Part shown: piece by piece, positions 11,411-24,228 of the stretch
Numbering within the stretch: position 1 is the stretch's first letter
Layout: every line of letters starts with the position of its first letter
Origin: Dryas octopetala
Lineage: Eukaryota; Streptophyta; Magnoliopsida; Rosales; Rosaceae
Direction of reading: 5' to 3'
Length of the DNA stretch: 64,000 bases
NCBI GenBank assembly: GCA_963921425.1
Contig: OY992834.1
Span: 21,527,923 to 21,591,922 of the forward strand
Made by a program: the position numbers and the translations under genes
Notes under the pieces: model-generated
Databases searched by the model: none
Told to the model about the DNA's origin: nothing
The model's input: the letters and a program-made list of their open reading frames with translations, nothing else

Positions 11411-12604
11411 TTAAAAATTTGCGGGTCTTTTGTATTGACAAAGCGGATGCCCGCTTTAATGAAACCCTTTTGGCGCCTTAAGTCTTTTTGGGTCAAACCC
11501 TCTTGACTTCACCCACTCATCAGACAGAACACTTAGCCCCCATTCGAGAAGCATGCACTGGGACTGAAGAAGCACTCAACCCCATTGAACACTTCATCTA
11601 CATCCTCAATCTTCACTCCACCCAATTCGTACACTCATCACTGGGACTGAAGAAGCACTCGTCGCTCAATCTTCACTCATCGCTCAAGCCTCACTCATCG
11701 CTCAATCTTCAATATTTCTGCCATCTTTCTCCTCCTAGCTCCTTCCTTATCGCCCATTTCTGTGCCCTAATTTCAACACTAATCAACTAAAGAAGCACTC
11801 CCGTTTATCATCTTCGCCTATCACTCAGGTACATTTGGGTTAGGGTATGAAATTTGTTAAATAAAAACAGATTTCAATATGGGTATGAAAAATCAAATTT
11901 CGAACGGGTCTTTTCCTCTTTAAATAAAAGCCCCAAATTTGGGTTAGGGTGTGCACTTCTGTTTTGTGGTTAGAAAAGCACCAAATTTCGAGGTTTTTTT
12001 CCTGCTTGATTTTGTGCTTTGTTTAGAACTTGATAACTTGTATAATTAATTTCCTATATATGACATCATTAGTTGAAGAGGTGAATTGCTTAGTGAGCTT
12101 GGGGCAAGAAAATAGGCTGCGCACTGATTGGATTGGAAAGGTGAGTTCATCAGGTTGGTTTTCATTTTATTTTTCTTGTTTGGTTTTTTTCTTTCCCTGT
12201 TTTGTTGGTTCTGGCATGTAGTTAGGTACAGTTTGGGATTACTCACTACTTTGTTTGAGCTTGGTACTTGCATGTTAAATAACTACTTTGTTTGGTACAG
12301 TTTTATTTTTAGACTATTGTAGGGATTGTGTTGATTTCTTGATGCTATTCACATTACTTTTGTTACACATTATAGAAAACATACTTGATTTTGATGGGAA
12401 TAATAGTTAGGAGTCTGAAATTTTGTATTGAAGTGCATATATAGCTGCTGCCCCTCCAATACCCAAAAATATGTGTGTTAAAGGTACAAGGTTTATGGGT
12501 TCTGGTATAGTGGTTATGTTTAGTTTGTGTTTCTTTTTGTTTTGTTTCAATAGAGTCAATATTTGGTATGATTTTATAAATGATATGTTTGTTTTTTGTG
12601 AAAG
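11411..12604 (+). other. leader of the TNP2 gene
   Basis: Non-coding or weakly coding DNA inside the CACTA. A run of the word cactcatcgctcaa and relatives repeats at about 11,630-11,710. The rest is T-rich, as in a plant 5' UTR or intron. An acceptor-like T-rich stretch precedes the TNP2 ATG at 12,605. Confidence 0.5.
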
Positions 12605-15600
12605 ATGGATAAGTCATGGATGTATGCGGATAGGAGATCAAGGGCATATGAGTTAGGGATTCAAGAATTCTTCAATTTTGCATTACAGCATGCTAGAAAC
12701 CCAAACCTCATTCATTGCCCTTGCCAAAAATGTGGAAATATGAGACAATTTGGGATTGGAGTTATAAGGGATCATCTATATTTAAATGGGGTTGACCAAA
12801 GTTACCAAACTTGGATATGGCATGGAGAAGTTTCAAGTACAATTGCGAATGTAGGTAGATGTGTGGAGAAACAAGATGCTAATTTTGTCTCTGAAACAGT
12901 GGATATGGGAGATAATGAAGAGGAAGAATGTTCAAATGATTGTAACGATTTCATTAATTCGGTTGGGGATGGCGATGAAACTTTATATCCTGGTTGTGAT
13001 AAATTCACCAAGTTGGGAGCACTTGTAAGATTGTACAATTTGAAAGCAAAGCATAGATTGAGTGATGCAAGTTTCACTGACTACTTGATTGCCTTTGGGG
13101 ATTTTCTTCCATCAGGTAATAACATACCCACGTCTATGTATGAGGCAAAGAAGACTTTGTGTGCATTAGGGATGGACTATGAGAAAATACATGCATGCCC
13201 TAATGACTGCATTTTGTATAAGAATGAGTATGCTGATGAGATTAATTGCCCTAACTGTACTGTGTCAAGGTGGAAGTTAAGTAAGGATTCAATTGTTAAG
13301 GAGGGAGTGCCCGCAAAGGTGTTGTGGTACTTTCCCATTATCCCAAGGTTTAAAAGGATGTTTCAGTCTAGTAAAACATCTGAGAGTTTGCCTTGGCATG
13401 TTCATGAAAGAGTGAATGATGGTAAGATGCGGCATCCTGCAGATTCCCCGTCTTGGAAGTTAGTGGACTATAAGTGGCTTGAATTTGCTGAAGATCCTAG
13501 AAACCTTACACTCGCACTTGCAGCTGATGGTTTCAATCCCCATAGCTCTTTAAGTAGTAGATACAGTTGCTGGCCTGTTCTACGTGTCACTTATAACCTT
13601 CCACCATGGTTGTGTATGAAAAGAAAGTTCATGATGATGAGTCTATTAATTTCTGGTCCTAAACAACCTGGAAATGATATAGACGTTTACCTAGCATCTT
13701 TTATTGATGATTTAAAAAGTCTATGGCAGGGAGTTGTAGGAGTGTATGATGCATACAAAGGAGAGTATTTCACTCTAAAAGCTGTACTTTTATGGACAAT
13801 AAACGATTTTCCAGCCTTTGGTAACTTATCTGGATGTGTGGTAAAATGATATAATGCATGTCCAGTATGTGGAGAACACACAAAACCCCACAGGTTGGTT
13901 CATGGTAATAAATGCTCATACATAGGCCATCGAAGATTCTTAGCACGACATCATCCTTATCGAAAGCAAAAGGCTGCATTTAATAATTGTCAAGAATTTT
14001 CTCCACCTCCTGTGTCATTAAGTGGGGAGGAAGTATTGGCAAAGGTAGAAAGCCTTAATTTCTTACCTTTTGGGAAGAAAAAGTGGCCCCGTAACCGGGT
14101 GGAGGGTGATACAAGAGCGTGTTGGAAAAATAAGTCAATCTTTTTTGAACTCGAATATTGGAAATCTCTTCATGTTCGGCATATTCTCGATGTTATGCAC
14201 ATTGAAAAAAATGTATGCGATAGTATTATCGGTACATTGTTGAACATTCCTACCAAAACAAAAGATGGGCTTGCAACTTGTTTAGATCTCCTGGACATGG
14301 GGGTACGTACTGAATTAGCACCTATTGTTGGAGAAAAAAGAACTCATTTGCCTGCAGCTAGTTGGAATCTTTCAAGGGAAGAGAAGAGAACCGTATGCAA
14401 TTGTTTTTTTGGTATGAAAGTCCCTGAGCAGTATTCTCAAATGTTAGAAGTCTGGTATCAATGGAGGATTTAAGGCTTGTTGGCCTTAAGTCACATGATT
14501 GTCATGCCTTCATGCAACAATTGCTCCCCGTGGCCATCCGTTCAGTATTGGAGAAGCCTGTGAGATATGCTATAACTAGATTTTGTTTCTTCTTCAATGC
14601 TATATGTAGTAAAGTGGTGGATACTTCTATACTAGATAAGACGCAGGAAGATCTAGTGGTTACACTTTGTTTGCTCGAGAAGTATTTTCCACCATCATTT
14701 TTTGATATTATGGTTCATTTAACGGTGCATCTTATTAGAGAAAATCGGTTACGTGGACCAGTTTACTTTAGGTGGATGTATTCGTTTGAACGGTATATGA
14801 AAGTGCTAAAGGGGTATGTTCGGAATCGGTATCGACCCGAGGGTTGCATTGCCGAGTGTTATATTGCTGAAGAAGCTTTGGAATTTTGCTTTGAACATCT
14901 TTCTCGTGGCAGTACTGTTGGAATCCCATCAAGATACAATCAGGGATCTTCTAAGGAATGTAAGCCCTTATCCGGTGCTTCTATACATAGGGTTGATTGT
15001 GAGCTTTTGGACCAAGCCCATCTGTTTGTATTAGAGAATACAAATGAAGTGACACCTTATATAGCTTAAGGGAAATCTGACTTCATTTTCATGTTCATTA
15101 ATTAAGTCTTTGAGTAGCACAACTGTCAATATTAATTGAGGATTCTAACATTTTTTTGTAGTGAGCATATGAGCTATTTGAAGGCTACAAATCCTAGGTT
15201 CAAAAAAAAATGAAAAGTGGTTGCAAGATAAGCACAATCGCACTTTCATTATTTGGTTAAAGAATCAAGTAAGTGTTAGTTTCTTAAAAGGATGCACTAA
15301 GCTATATAAGTAATTCCTAGATTGTATGGAAATGAGTGTTTATCTTTGCAGGTTAAATCTGACCTCAATTGTGAAACTAATGACATACCAGACACGCTGA
15401 GTTGGCTAGCTGATGGGCCATGCATGGAAGTCCCGAAATTTAATGCTTATTCCATTAATGGGGTTCATTTTAATACTAAGACTCGTGATGCAGTTCGGGC
15501 TGTTCAAAACAGTGGCATGTGTTGGGTTGGTGATACAATGCAAATTTCTAGTGCGAAAGATAAAAACCCCATAATCACAGATATGTGTTTCTATGGGGTG

Positions 15601-15909
15601 ATTCAAAAAATATGGGAACTTGACTACTTCAAATTTAGAATTCCTATCTTTAAGTGCGATTGGGTTGAGAATACAAATGGAATTAAAATAGATGATCTAG
15701 GCTTTACTTTGGTCAATCTTAGTAGGATAGGTTTCAAGCATGATCAATTTGTTTTGGCTAGCCAAGTCAAACAAGTCTTTTACGTGGAAGACCCTGCAGA
15801 TGCTGCATGGTCTGTTGTTCTATCAACCCAAGATAGAAATTACAATGATTGCGATTATGATGATGAGTTGGGGGATATTATAGTGGATCATGAATCTTCC
15901 ATCCATTGA
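12605..15909 (+). pseudogene. TNP2-like En/Spm transposase, broken
   Basis: The ATG at 12,605 opens MDKSWMYADRRSRAYELGIQ, the start of the transposase-associated domain, with Cys residues CPCQKC at residues 38-43. A CPNDC...CPNC region begins at residue 198. The Transposase_21 core has ADGFNP at about 307-312 and SGPKQPGNDIDVYL further on. A TGA at 13,847-13,849 interrupts the frame before YNACPVCGE; homology goes on in the same frame to a one-base deletion near 14,437, then in another frame through VGLKSHDCHAFMQQLLPVAI and RWMYSFERYMK to 15,069. Past a short intron-like gap (with KWLQDKHNRTF-like coding near 15,214 disturbed at an A-run), 15,322-15,909 gives the C-terminal region (SWLADGPCMEVPKFNAYSIN, WVENTNGIK). 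The intact protein would bind the element ends and cut them. Here only fragments could be made. Confidence 0.93.
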
Positions 15910-16398
15910 GACATTTGATGACATTGTTAGTGAAAATCCTACAAACTGCATTAGACCTGATGGTGAGGGTCTATGGATTGATCAGTAGTATCAAAAGGGA
16001 ATTTATCTAAGGTAACTAGTTTTTTTTGTTTTGCTTGGGCCATGACTGTGTGCTTATTTTTAATGTGTGATTTCTGGTTAAGTGTTTTTCTGGTTATATA
16101 AAGCTTTTAATCCATGTATCTAATTATATAAAGCTTTTAATCCATGATTGGTATTGTCCTGCAGGTTTACTGCATTCTTTGTAAGATAGGATAAGTAAAG
16201 GTTCCTCAAGAAAAAGCCAAGGCAAAATTTAGCAGAAACTACAGATAAGTAAAGGTTAGTTCTATTAATCTAATTGGAAGGATCTATAGCATATCTCTAT
16301 GACACTGCCTTTCATGAGTTTTTACTTGGTACTGAAAATTAAATCTTTAGTAGTAAATTCTATAGGTTTCAATCATTTATTTATTTTTTTTTTTACAG
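15910..16398 (+). other. spacer between the two CACTA genes
   Basis: AT-rich, with a short direct repeat of the word tataaagcttttaatccatg at about 16,097-16,145. The T-run plus cag ending at 16,398 is a good splice acceptor for the next exon. The first exon or start codon of the second gene was not found. Confidence 0.45.
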
Positions 16399-18531
16399 TA
16401 ATCAAAATCAGCTGAGCCCACTTCAGTGGGTGCAAAGGCAGTGGCTTCCTCCAAGAAGAAGACTTCCAAATCAAAGGCAGCTGAGCCCACTTCATCTCAA
16501 TCAAAGGTGACAAAGGACACTGCCACCACCGAGATCTCAGTTAATGGAAAGAATAAGAGAGGCATGGTTACAATGCCTCGCATTGTAAAGCGAAAAATAA
16601 TGAAAGTCAAAAAGGTGGTGGAATTCAATCCAAAAGGCTAGCCACATGGGAAGGCAGCGATCGAGATGCAATCTTACATTGGGACTTTAGCACGTACAAA
16701 GGTCCTAATTATCATAGACACTTGGAAGAAAGTAGATGATCATGTAAAGGACAAAATTTGGGAAAATGTAGAGGTAAGCAACATTTGTCCCAAATTTATA
16801 TGACTAGTACATTATCATACTAAAACATTATAAAATTACATTTTTATTAAGATGTAAATTGTGTAACGTGTGTTTCTCTATGCAAGTAGATGGCTTTTGT
16901 GCTACCTGCTCAATGTAGGAAGATGGTGTTAGCATCTGCATCATCTAAGTGGAGGGAATTCAAGTCTAGACTGACTACTAAATATGTACTCCCTTACAAA
17001 GACCAACCTAATTTATTAATTGACCCTCCTAAAGAGTATGAATTTATTGAGAAGGCAGATTGGAAGGTCTTTGTGAACTCTAGGATTTCGATTCAGTGGG
17101 AGGTAAGATATTAATTTGTACATAAATTTCCTACTTTACAGAAATTATGCTTATTTTTTCTTGGTTATATTGAATTCTTGTAGCCCCTCCATTTCTTTTC
17201 TGGTTGGGCAGTAATGCTTCACGAAAGAAAAAAAAAACAAATTAAAAAACATAATTTTCTTAATCTTATTGTCACCTCAAGAAGAGCAATCAACATTACA
17301 TCATCATCCTTGACTTGGTTCAAATATCACCATTATGGCTGAATTGATAAGTAATGTTATTAATATACTGTACATCATATTAGCATTCAGGCATACATAA
17401 CTATATATACTGTTATTAATATATATACTATACTTTGTCAATTAATAAGTAATGTTGCAATTGTGTGGTTGGATTCAACTCATGAATTGCATGCAAGTGA
17501 GCTGCCAGGACTTTGAATTGGGATGACCATGCAAGTGATCCTTGGCCTGGTCTGCATGTCAGCTTTTTCTTTTCTTTTATTTCTGTACAATTGTTGTTTT
17601 TAAACTTGTAAATAGAGCCCTCACTTTGTGGAAATATTATATTTTGCAGCAACTTCACAACGAACAGGTGGATAGGAAATCTAAGCATGAGTATCATCAT
17701 AGACTATCGCGTAAAGGGTATGTTGGTTTGGAGGATGAACTGGTTAGTGTGAATTTTAACTGCCTTGGTTGAATATATATTAAGATGTTAATCAAGTTTA
17801 TTAAGATGTTAATCATTTGTCTATTTTAAAGATGAAAACAATGCCTGATGCAGAGTTTGATCGGGCAACACTTTGGATTAAAGCACACGAAGATAAAAGT
17901 GGGAAGATCCCAAATGGAAAGGTAGCGGAGACTGCTGCCAGAATTGTAAGTAAGCTACTGATATTGTATTGATTATAATCCTGCCAATGTTGGATCTGAC
18001 AATGTTGACTTCTTTTAAATTTGAAATCAACTTTATTTGTCCTTGTTTATTTATAAGACATATATTGTTTCAGGAGGATTTGAAGAAACAAGTAGCTGAT
18101 GGCACATTATCTATTTCTGGTACCACTGATGTGCTAACAATTGCATTAGGGACCCCTGAGCACTCGGGGAGAGTTAGAGGTGTGGGAGGTTATGTAAAGC
18201 CAAGTTCTTACTTTAGGCTCCCTCCAAGAAAGAGTATAAAAGACACAATTAGAGATAGTGTCAAACAGATCATGGAAGAGGAGCGAGAGAAGATAATAGC
18301 TGAGGAACGAAAATGTTGGATGGAGAAAATTCATGAAATAGAGGAAGGGAAGAATTCCAAGGCTGAGAGACCAACCCTTGAGATGTTAGCCCCTACTCCC
18401 GGTACTCCATCAACTCCTCATACTGTTGGATATACATCTGACAAAGCAAGCACCAATGCAGTCAAGAAGACTCTTATTCTGAACAAAGTTGAGGATAATA
18501 TTGAAGAAAATGTGGAGAAGGTGTAACGACC

Positions 18532-21500
18532 CAACCCAAAGTTGACTTTTAAAACTAATGGCCTTTCATCTTTGACCTTGGGTTCGTTTGATAGATCTCG
18601 AGTCTACGAGTTCGTAGACACGAAGCACGTATAAAACAGAGTTATAGTTTGAGAGATACGAGCATTTGAATGGAAGGGCAATTTTGTAATTTTGTAGGAG
18701 TGGGTTTTAAATACCCAAAAATCCAGAAATTTCTGGACACTCTTTCACTCTCTCTCTCTCTCTCTCCCCCGCGTCTCTCTCGCCCCTCACCCTCGCCGCC
18801 CCTGTCGCCGGCGCGTCCGGCGGCGGTGGCTGGGCTGGGTGTTTGGTCCACCGTGCTCGCCGTCCTCCCCTCTTCCTTCCCATGGCCGCAGATCACCCAC
18901 CGGAGCCACCACCGCGACGAATCAACGCAGTACATACCGACGGTCTCCTCCGGCGATCTCACTTTTCCGGCCACGCCACGACCAGCGACGGGTACCGACA
19001 GACTCGTCTCGTCGTCGCCGTCCTCCCCAGCCCGGTCTCGCACCCCGCCGTCACCTCTCGACGCCGCAACAACATAAAACAGAAAACAGAGCCACCGCCG
19101 TCGAGCTGATTTTTCCGGCCAAGACGCGACATCGGACCTACTGGGCTTTGTTGCCCTCGTCATGGTGAGTTCAACCATGGTCTCCGTTCGTCCATACGAG
19201 GCTCCACGACGGAGCAATGAGCTCGGGAAGCCAAGCCAGCCGCCGGCTTCCGCCGTCAATTCCGGCGTTTCCGGCGACTTTTGGCCGTCGGTCCAGTTGA
19301 CAAAATCGATCCTCTAGGTACGGGTAATCTTTCCCCTAAGGTGTTGATGTTCAATTTTGAGATTTTAGAAATTCGATTTTAGAGTTTATGTCTATTTGAA
19401 TATTTTGAAATCGGACTCAAATTTGTGATGTTTATGTGCAATTGAAGGTTCTATTATATGATTAGGATTGTTTGGAGTTGAATTTGGACATTTCTAGGTT
19501 TGTGCCGCCGCTGCCACCGACGGCTCCGCCACTTGTGGCGGCGAGTTGGGTGGTTTTTCTTGTTAATCAGCCTCCCCAGGACTCTTAGAGGCCAACCCTA
19601 GGGTCTGTTTATGTGTTGGTGAGTATTGTGTATAATTTGGGGCTGGGCAGCCACCGTACGTGGTGGTTACCGCCCATTTCGGTCATTGAACGGCCAAATT
19701 GTGAACCCTGAATATTTAAATATTGATTGTCTGGTCTTAACAGGTACATGGGCTCAGGAAATCTCATTCCCGATGCCGTTATGCTGCCGGATTTGGTATC
19801 CGAGCAGTGGCACCGTGAAGGGTATTTCGGTCTTTTACGTAGTTAAATTGTGAGTGAAACGTATCGGACTTTCAATGTAGAGTACCGTTAATAAATCGTC
19901 GGTTTTGTGTGATTTGATGCTTTATGTTAGAGGAAGCCAAGTATAGGGTTCAGACCATGAGAAGGAATTGACAAAAATTGAGACTAAAGGATTAAGTGTG
20001 GATTAAGCAATTATCATACAATAGACTGTGAGTAGAAATGACAAACAAGTGAGGAAGGGGTCGTGAGTAAGAATCAATTTCGGAAAGGTCTCAGTATAGT
20101 TCAGGGTAGACTGTGAGTGGATCCTTGGTTTTCGAAATGTTTTGTACATTTTATAATTTAACTCTTTTCTTTATTTATTTGAGTATGGACAGTTTTCTGG
20201 AAAAGGTTTTGGTATTATTTTGGGGAAGTTTTATTAATGAATTTCTGTCCTTTAGAAAATGATTTTGATCGAGCAGCTTTCACAATTTGAGAATGATTTT
20301 ATTTAAGCGGATTTATGGAAAGATTAAAATTTCAGTTTTTATCTGGAGGAGTAGTTTTGAGATGTGGTTGATTGAGATATACAGAAGCGGTTTCAAACCG
20401 CCATATTAGTACCCCCTTCAGCAGGTATGTATTGCTCTGCACTCGCCTAGAGATGACTCGGCGGTGTACGACCAGCACGCAGGTATATATTGCTCTGCAC
20501 TCGCCTAGAGATGACTCGGCGGTGTACGACCAGCACTCGCTCTGCACTTGCCTAGTTGGCGGTGTATGACCAGTATGACATTTGCTCTGCACTTGCCTAG
20601 TTGGCAGTGTACGACCAGCACTTGCTCTGCACTTGCCTAACCGGCGGTGTATGACCAGCATCACAGCAGGTATAGATTTGCTCTGCACTTGCCTAGAGAT
20701 GACTCGGCAGTGTATGACCAGCAGTTTCCCGGGTACTAGTGTGGCGTGAGATTTCAGTTTGTGGAGCATTTTGAGAAATGAATTTGCATCAGTAAATATT
20801 TTAAATGACAGTTTCAGTAGAGCATTGTGTTTTTATTCCAGTTATTTTAACAGTTTTACAATTTGAAAATACTATTTATTCTCCAGAGTTCGAATTACAG
20901 TTTTGAGATGATCTAAAAATGGATTTGAAAGAAGAGATTTTGAAAATAGTTTTACAGCTGGGGGATTTCAAAGAGCGGTGTGAGTGAAATTAGATAGTTT
21001 GTTTTGTTGCTTTGTGTGCTTGTATGGCTTTTGTTCGTTAGGACTTGGGCTAGTTAGAACTTGGTAAGGTTTAGGCTTGAAGCTTGAGAAGGGAAGCAAG
21101 AGTGATTATGCCGTGAGGTTATTAATTAGGATGTGAATGTTTGAGGTTGATGTTGAGGTTAATAGTTAACAGTTAGGCAATTTGATTTGCCAAAATGTTT
21201 TATTATTATTATTGATGAGATTTGATGTGCATATGAGGAGTTTTTGATTATCTTGATGCTTGGATGATTGGTGGTGGAATGTTTTATGATTAAGTAATTA
21301 TGGATATTTTGTGGATTGTTTTTGAGTTTGGGGATTGAGAAAATTATTGAGGACAATTATTATGTCATTTCACTCATACGAGCTCTAGTGAGCTTACCGG
21401 GTTTGTTGTATAACCCGGTACACCATGGATGTGGTGTAGGATTGTGTTTTGCAGGTTAAGCAGGCTGAGGAAGCAGTGGGGAGAAGACGAGGCAGTGGGA

Positions 21501-21664
21501 CCTAGAGAGATTTATTTAATTGTTTTTACTCAGTGGTTTGTTTAAAATGTTTTTGACAGAATTATATTTACTTATGTTGTCGTGCATGGCTCAAAAGTAA
21601 GAGAAAACAGATTTAACAGTTTGATGTTCAGTATTTTCATGGGCTCGAGGTTCGGGGTGTTACA
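18532..21664 (+). mobile_element. solo gypsy LTR inside a CACTA exon (TSD GAAGG)
   Basis: It begins TGTAACGACCCAACCC and ends GGGGTGTTACA, 3133 bp. Exact TSDs GAAGG lie at 18,527-18,531 and 21,665-21,669. Removing it rejoins the CACTA exon in frame (...NVEK then EMKKNAK). It shares with family A the promoter core (18,590-18,660), the palindromic TATA-like word at 18,702-18,716, a CT leader (18,745-18,770), a GC-rich region (18,780-19,310) and a minisatellite (20,422-20,725), but its 3' end differs, so it is a related family. No coding region. Confidence 0.94.
20422..20725 (+). repeat. minisatellite inside the solo LTR
   Basis: Six or so units carry tgctctgcacttgcctag followed by a word like ggcggtgtacgaccagca. 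Unit length alternates between about 38 and 54 bp because some units include an agatgactc insert. The ctctgc core is shared with the minisatellites in family-A LTRs. Confidence 0.9.
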
Positions 21665-22309
21665 GAAGGAAATGAAGAAGAATGCTAAACAGCAGGTGGA
21701 CAAGAAAGACACGCAGAAGATCGATGTGGATGCTGATTGTGTCCACCTGGAATCTGGGCAGGATAAGAAAATTGTTTTGAAGGTATATATTTCATCCCAA
21801 CTTAACCCAAAGTATTTTCCCTACATTAATCTGTATGTGAGCTAATTAATACTATATTTGTTGTGAGATGGCAGTGCACGAGAAACCACTAGCTAGCTTG
21901 TTCACATGTATAATAAATCACTATAACATATATTCATTGGAGTTCACCATCATATAATCATACATACTATATAGCTAGTATGACTGTAAACTAAGTGGCT
22001 CAATCCTCTGAATTAACATACAATAATTTGACTATAAACCTTGTTTGAATCTAAATTATAAATTTATAATAATACTTGGCCATTTACCCCTCTCTGCAAT
22101 ATGCATTGTATTCATCAGATCAATTCCTCCCTTGCCTAACTACAAAGCTAGCTAGCCTTAATTTTTCTCATTAAGTAACCATGAATATGACTCATAGACA
22201 CTCTTTTATGATTTGACTCATAGACGACACACCTTGGCAAGCTGGTAGCTGCTGCATGTACAAATTAAGTAGTCAAATAATACAACATATTGATTTTTGA
22301 TGATTATAG

Positions 22310-24228
22310 GAACTCCATTGAGGTTTGAATGAATTGAAACCCAGCCCTACAATTAATTTTTATATTGTTATATGTGCTTTGGATGTGTGCTCACTTGACA
22401 AGATTGTGTTGAAGAAAGCGAAAGGTGAGAAGCAACATAGGATGAAGGGGATTGTGTTGAACTTGCAAACAATGCCTACGCCACTGAAGTTGTTGTGCAT
22501 GTATGCACAAAATGTAATGAATGAGGGATTAACAATCAACTTTGAAATAGAGGCGGACGTTTTTGGGGCAGCTCGTAGAACCTACATACTGTACGAAGAT
22601 ATTACCCAATTTGGTGGCATGGTTGAAATATCAGCCAACTGCATTGTGGTTTACATGAGGTAAAAAAAATGAATAGGGGATTTTTACATATTAATATCCA
22701 GCAAAAAAGATGAGATTATTCAATCATGCTAGCTATTTGACTTGCTAAATATTTTTTAAGTACTTGTACAATGTGGTGAAGAGATCAAAGATGGTAAACA
22801 TGGTTGGTTTCGTAGACCCTGCTCGAATTGGTGCAATAGGGTGTGGAACTGTAACGGAAAGAACACGGTACTTGGCAGATAGGTTCGCCACGTCTTCTAA
22901 CGATAAGATTTTTTGAGTCCCTTACAATTCCGGGTAAGTTATTCAATATTAAAATATCTTTGATTGTCAATGTAAATACACATTTCCAGCCATGTAATGT
23001 ATTTAAAGAGAATTTTTAAATGCGTAGAAATCATTGGATGTTGACGGTTATCAATCCGGACAAGGAGATTGTCTATTTTATGGACCCAATGAGAAGGCAT
23101 TTGATCGGTGATAAATGGAGAACTATTGTGGACAAGTAAGGCTGTAAATTTTTTCTCATCAGTTTATAATTTCATTTACATATCTCAGAAAGTGTTAAAA
23201 TCATTTGGTTTTTCGATCATGCCACAGCGGGTTTAAAATATTCAATGCTCAAGTGAATAGGCAAGGGCGTAAAACAATAATTTGGAAAAATATGGCGGTA
23301 GGTTGGCTTGTTTGCTTTAAACATCAAATAATATATATATTGCTAAATGAACTGTATATGTGCTCATTCTAATTAATGTTTATTTGTATTTAGGGCATTC
23401 CTCAACAACCAAGTGACAAGGAGTGTGGTTATTTTGTTATGCGCTTTATGAAGGAAATAATTGAAGATGAGGGCTTAGCTTTTGTGAATAAGGTATGAAT
23501 TAGTCAGCCAACCTGACATTATGTTGGTCATGTTTTTCGTATGAGCAGTGATATGATAATTTTCTTTTACTTGGACATTTTGAACCCTTGGTACTCTTAG
23601 GAGCTATATAATATATATCATGTCAAAATGACTTATAAATTGTTTAGACCTTGCTGGGCATTTATAAATGGGTATTTGAATCTCGAGAAAGAAGTTAATG
23701 TATTGTTGCAATTTATAATGCTTTAATTTGTTTTATGGCTGAAAGCTTGGAAATGTAGTAAAGGAATAAAAGGAAACAAATTAGTTGAGGGAGTCTGTTT
23801 TGGGTGCAGATTGGGAATACTTGGTGGATTCTTTCAAAATTGTGGAAGTGGACAGGTTATATTGGCCCTTGTTTGATGATCACTTGTGTTAATATATTGA
23901 AGCTTGATTCTGGATATAGGCCCCTATTTTATTTTATGGATGCTAACTATATGTATATATATGCTTGCTACTGGATGTTGAAACGTGACAGGGGCATATT
24001 CTTCTCTTGCATGCCTATGTTTTTCAATACACCTACTTAGGGGCGCGCATGTTCTTTATTTTTTTCTTTCTGCTGGACTGTTTGCATTTTTGGTTGAATT
24101 TTATTTTTAATTAGTACTCCATCTTTGCCTTGTTTCAGTGGGAACGAAGGCAGGACAACACTTATACCCAAGAAGATATCGATGAAGTCCAGGCTGAATG
24201 GGCAAACTTCGTGGGCCAGTTTATGTAG
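22310..24228 (+). pseudogene. Ulp1-type (C48) cysteine protease exons of the CACTA
   Basis: Proposed exons are 22,310-22,659; 22,761-22,933; 23,028-23,135; 23,228-23,297; 23,394-23,492; and 24,139-24,228, with GT/AG borders and a TAG stop at 24,226-24,228. The C48 catalytic residues can be read: His in NHWMLTVI (codon 23,032), Asp in YFMDPM (codon 23,083), a Gln-containing QQPSDKE, and Cys in ECGYFVMRF (codon 23,424). Ulp1 proteases cleave SUMO from targets, and transposon copies of this domain are common in plants. Two in-frame stops, TGA at 22,319-22,321 and TGA at 22,914-22,916, inactivate this copy, though the first could lie outside the true exon. It follows the Transposase_24-like exons closely and may be the C-terminal half of the same protein. 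Confidence 0.82.

Larger units (their letters stand above)
16399..21782 (+). pseudogene. En/Spm-associated protein (Transposase_24-like), split by an LTR
   Basis: Proposed exons are 16,399-16,773; 16,890-17,102; 17,650-17,742; 17,832-17,945; 18,074-18,531; and, past the inserted LTR, 21,670-21,782. Each has GT/AG borders and keeps frame (71, 31 and 38 codons for the second to fourth). Family-like blocks are SYIGTLAR, KWREFKSRLTTKYV, HHRLSRKGYVGLEDEL, DRATLWIKAHEDKSGKIP, LGTPEHSGRVRGVGGYVKPS and a charged helix KQIMEEEREKIIAEE, likely a coiled coil. A TAG at 16,639-16,641 stops the first exon. The solo LTR at 18,532-21,664 landed in the fifth exon. The family accompanies TNP2 in plant CACTA elements; its exact role is not settled. 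It may be one gene with the protease exons that follow. Confidence 0.85.
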
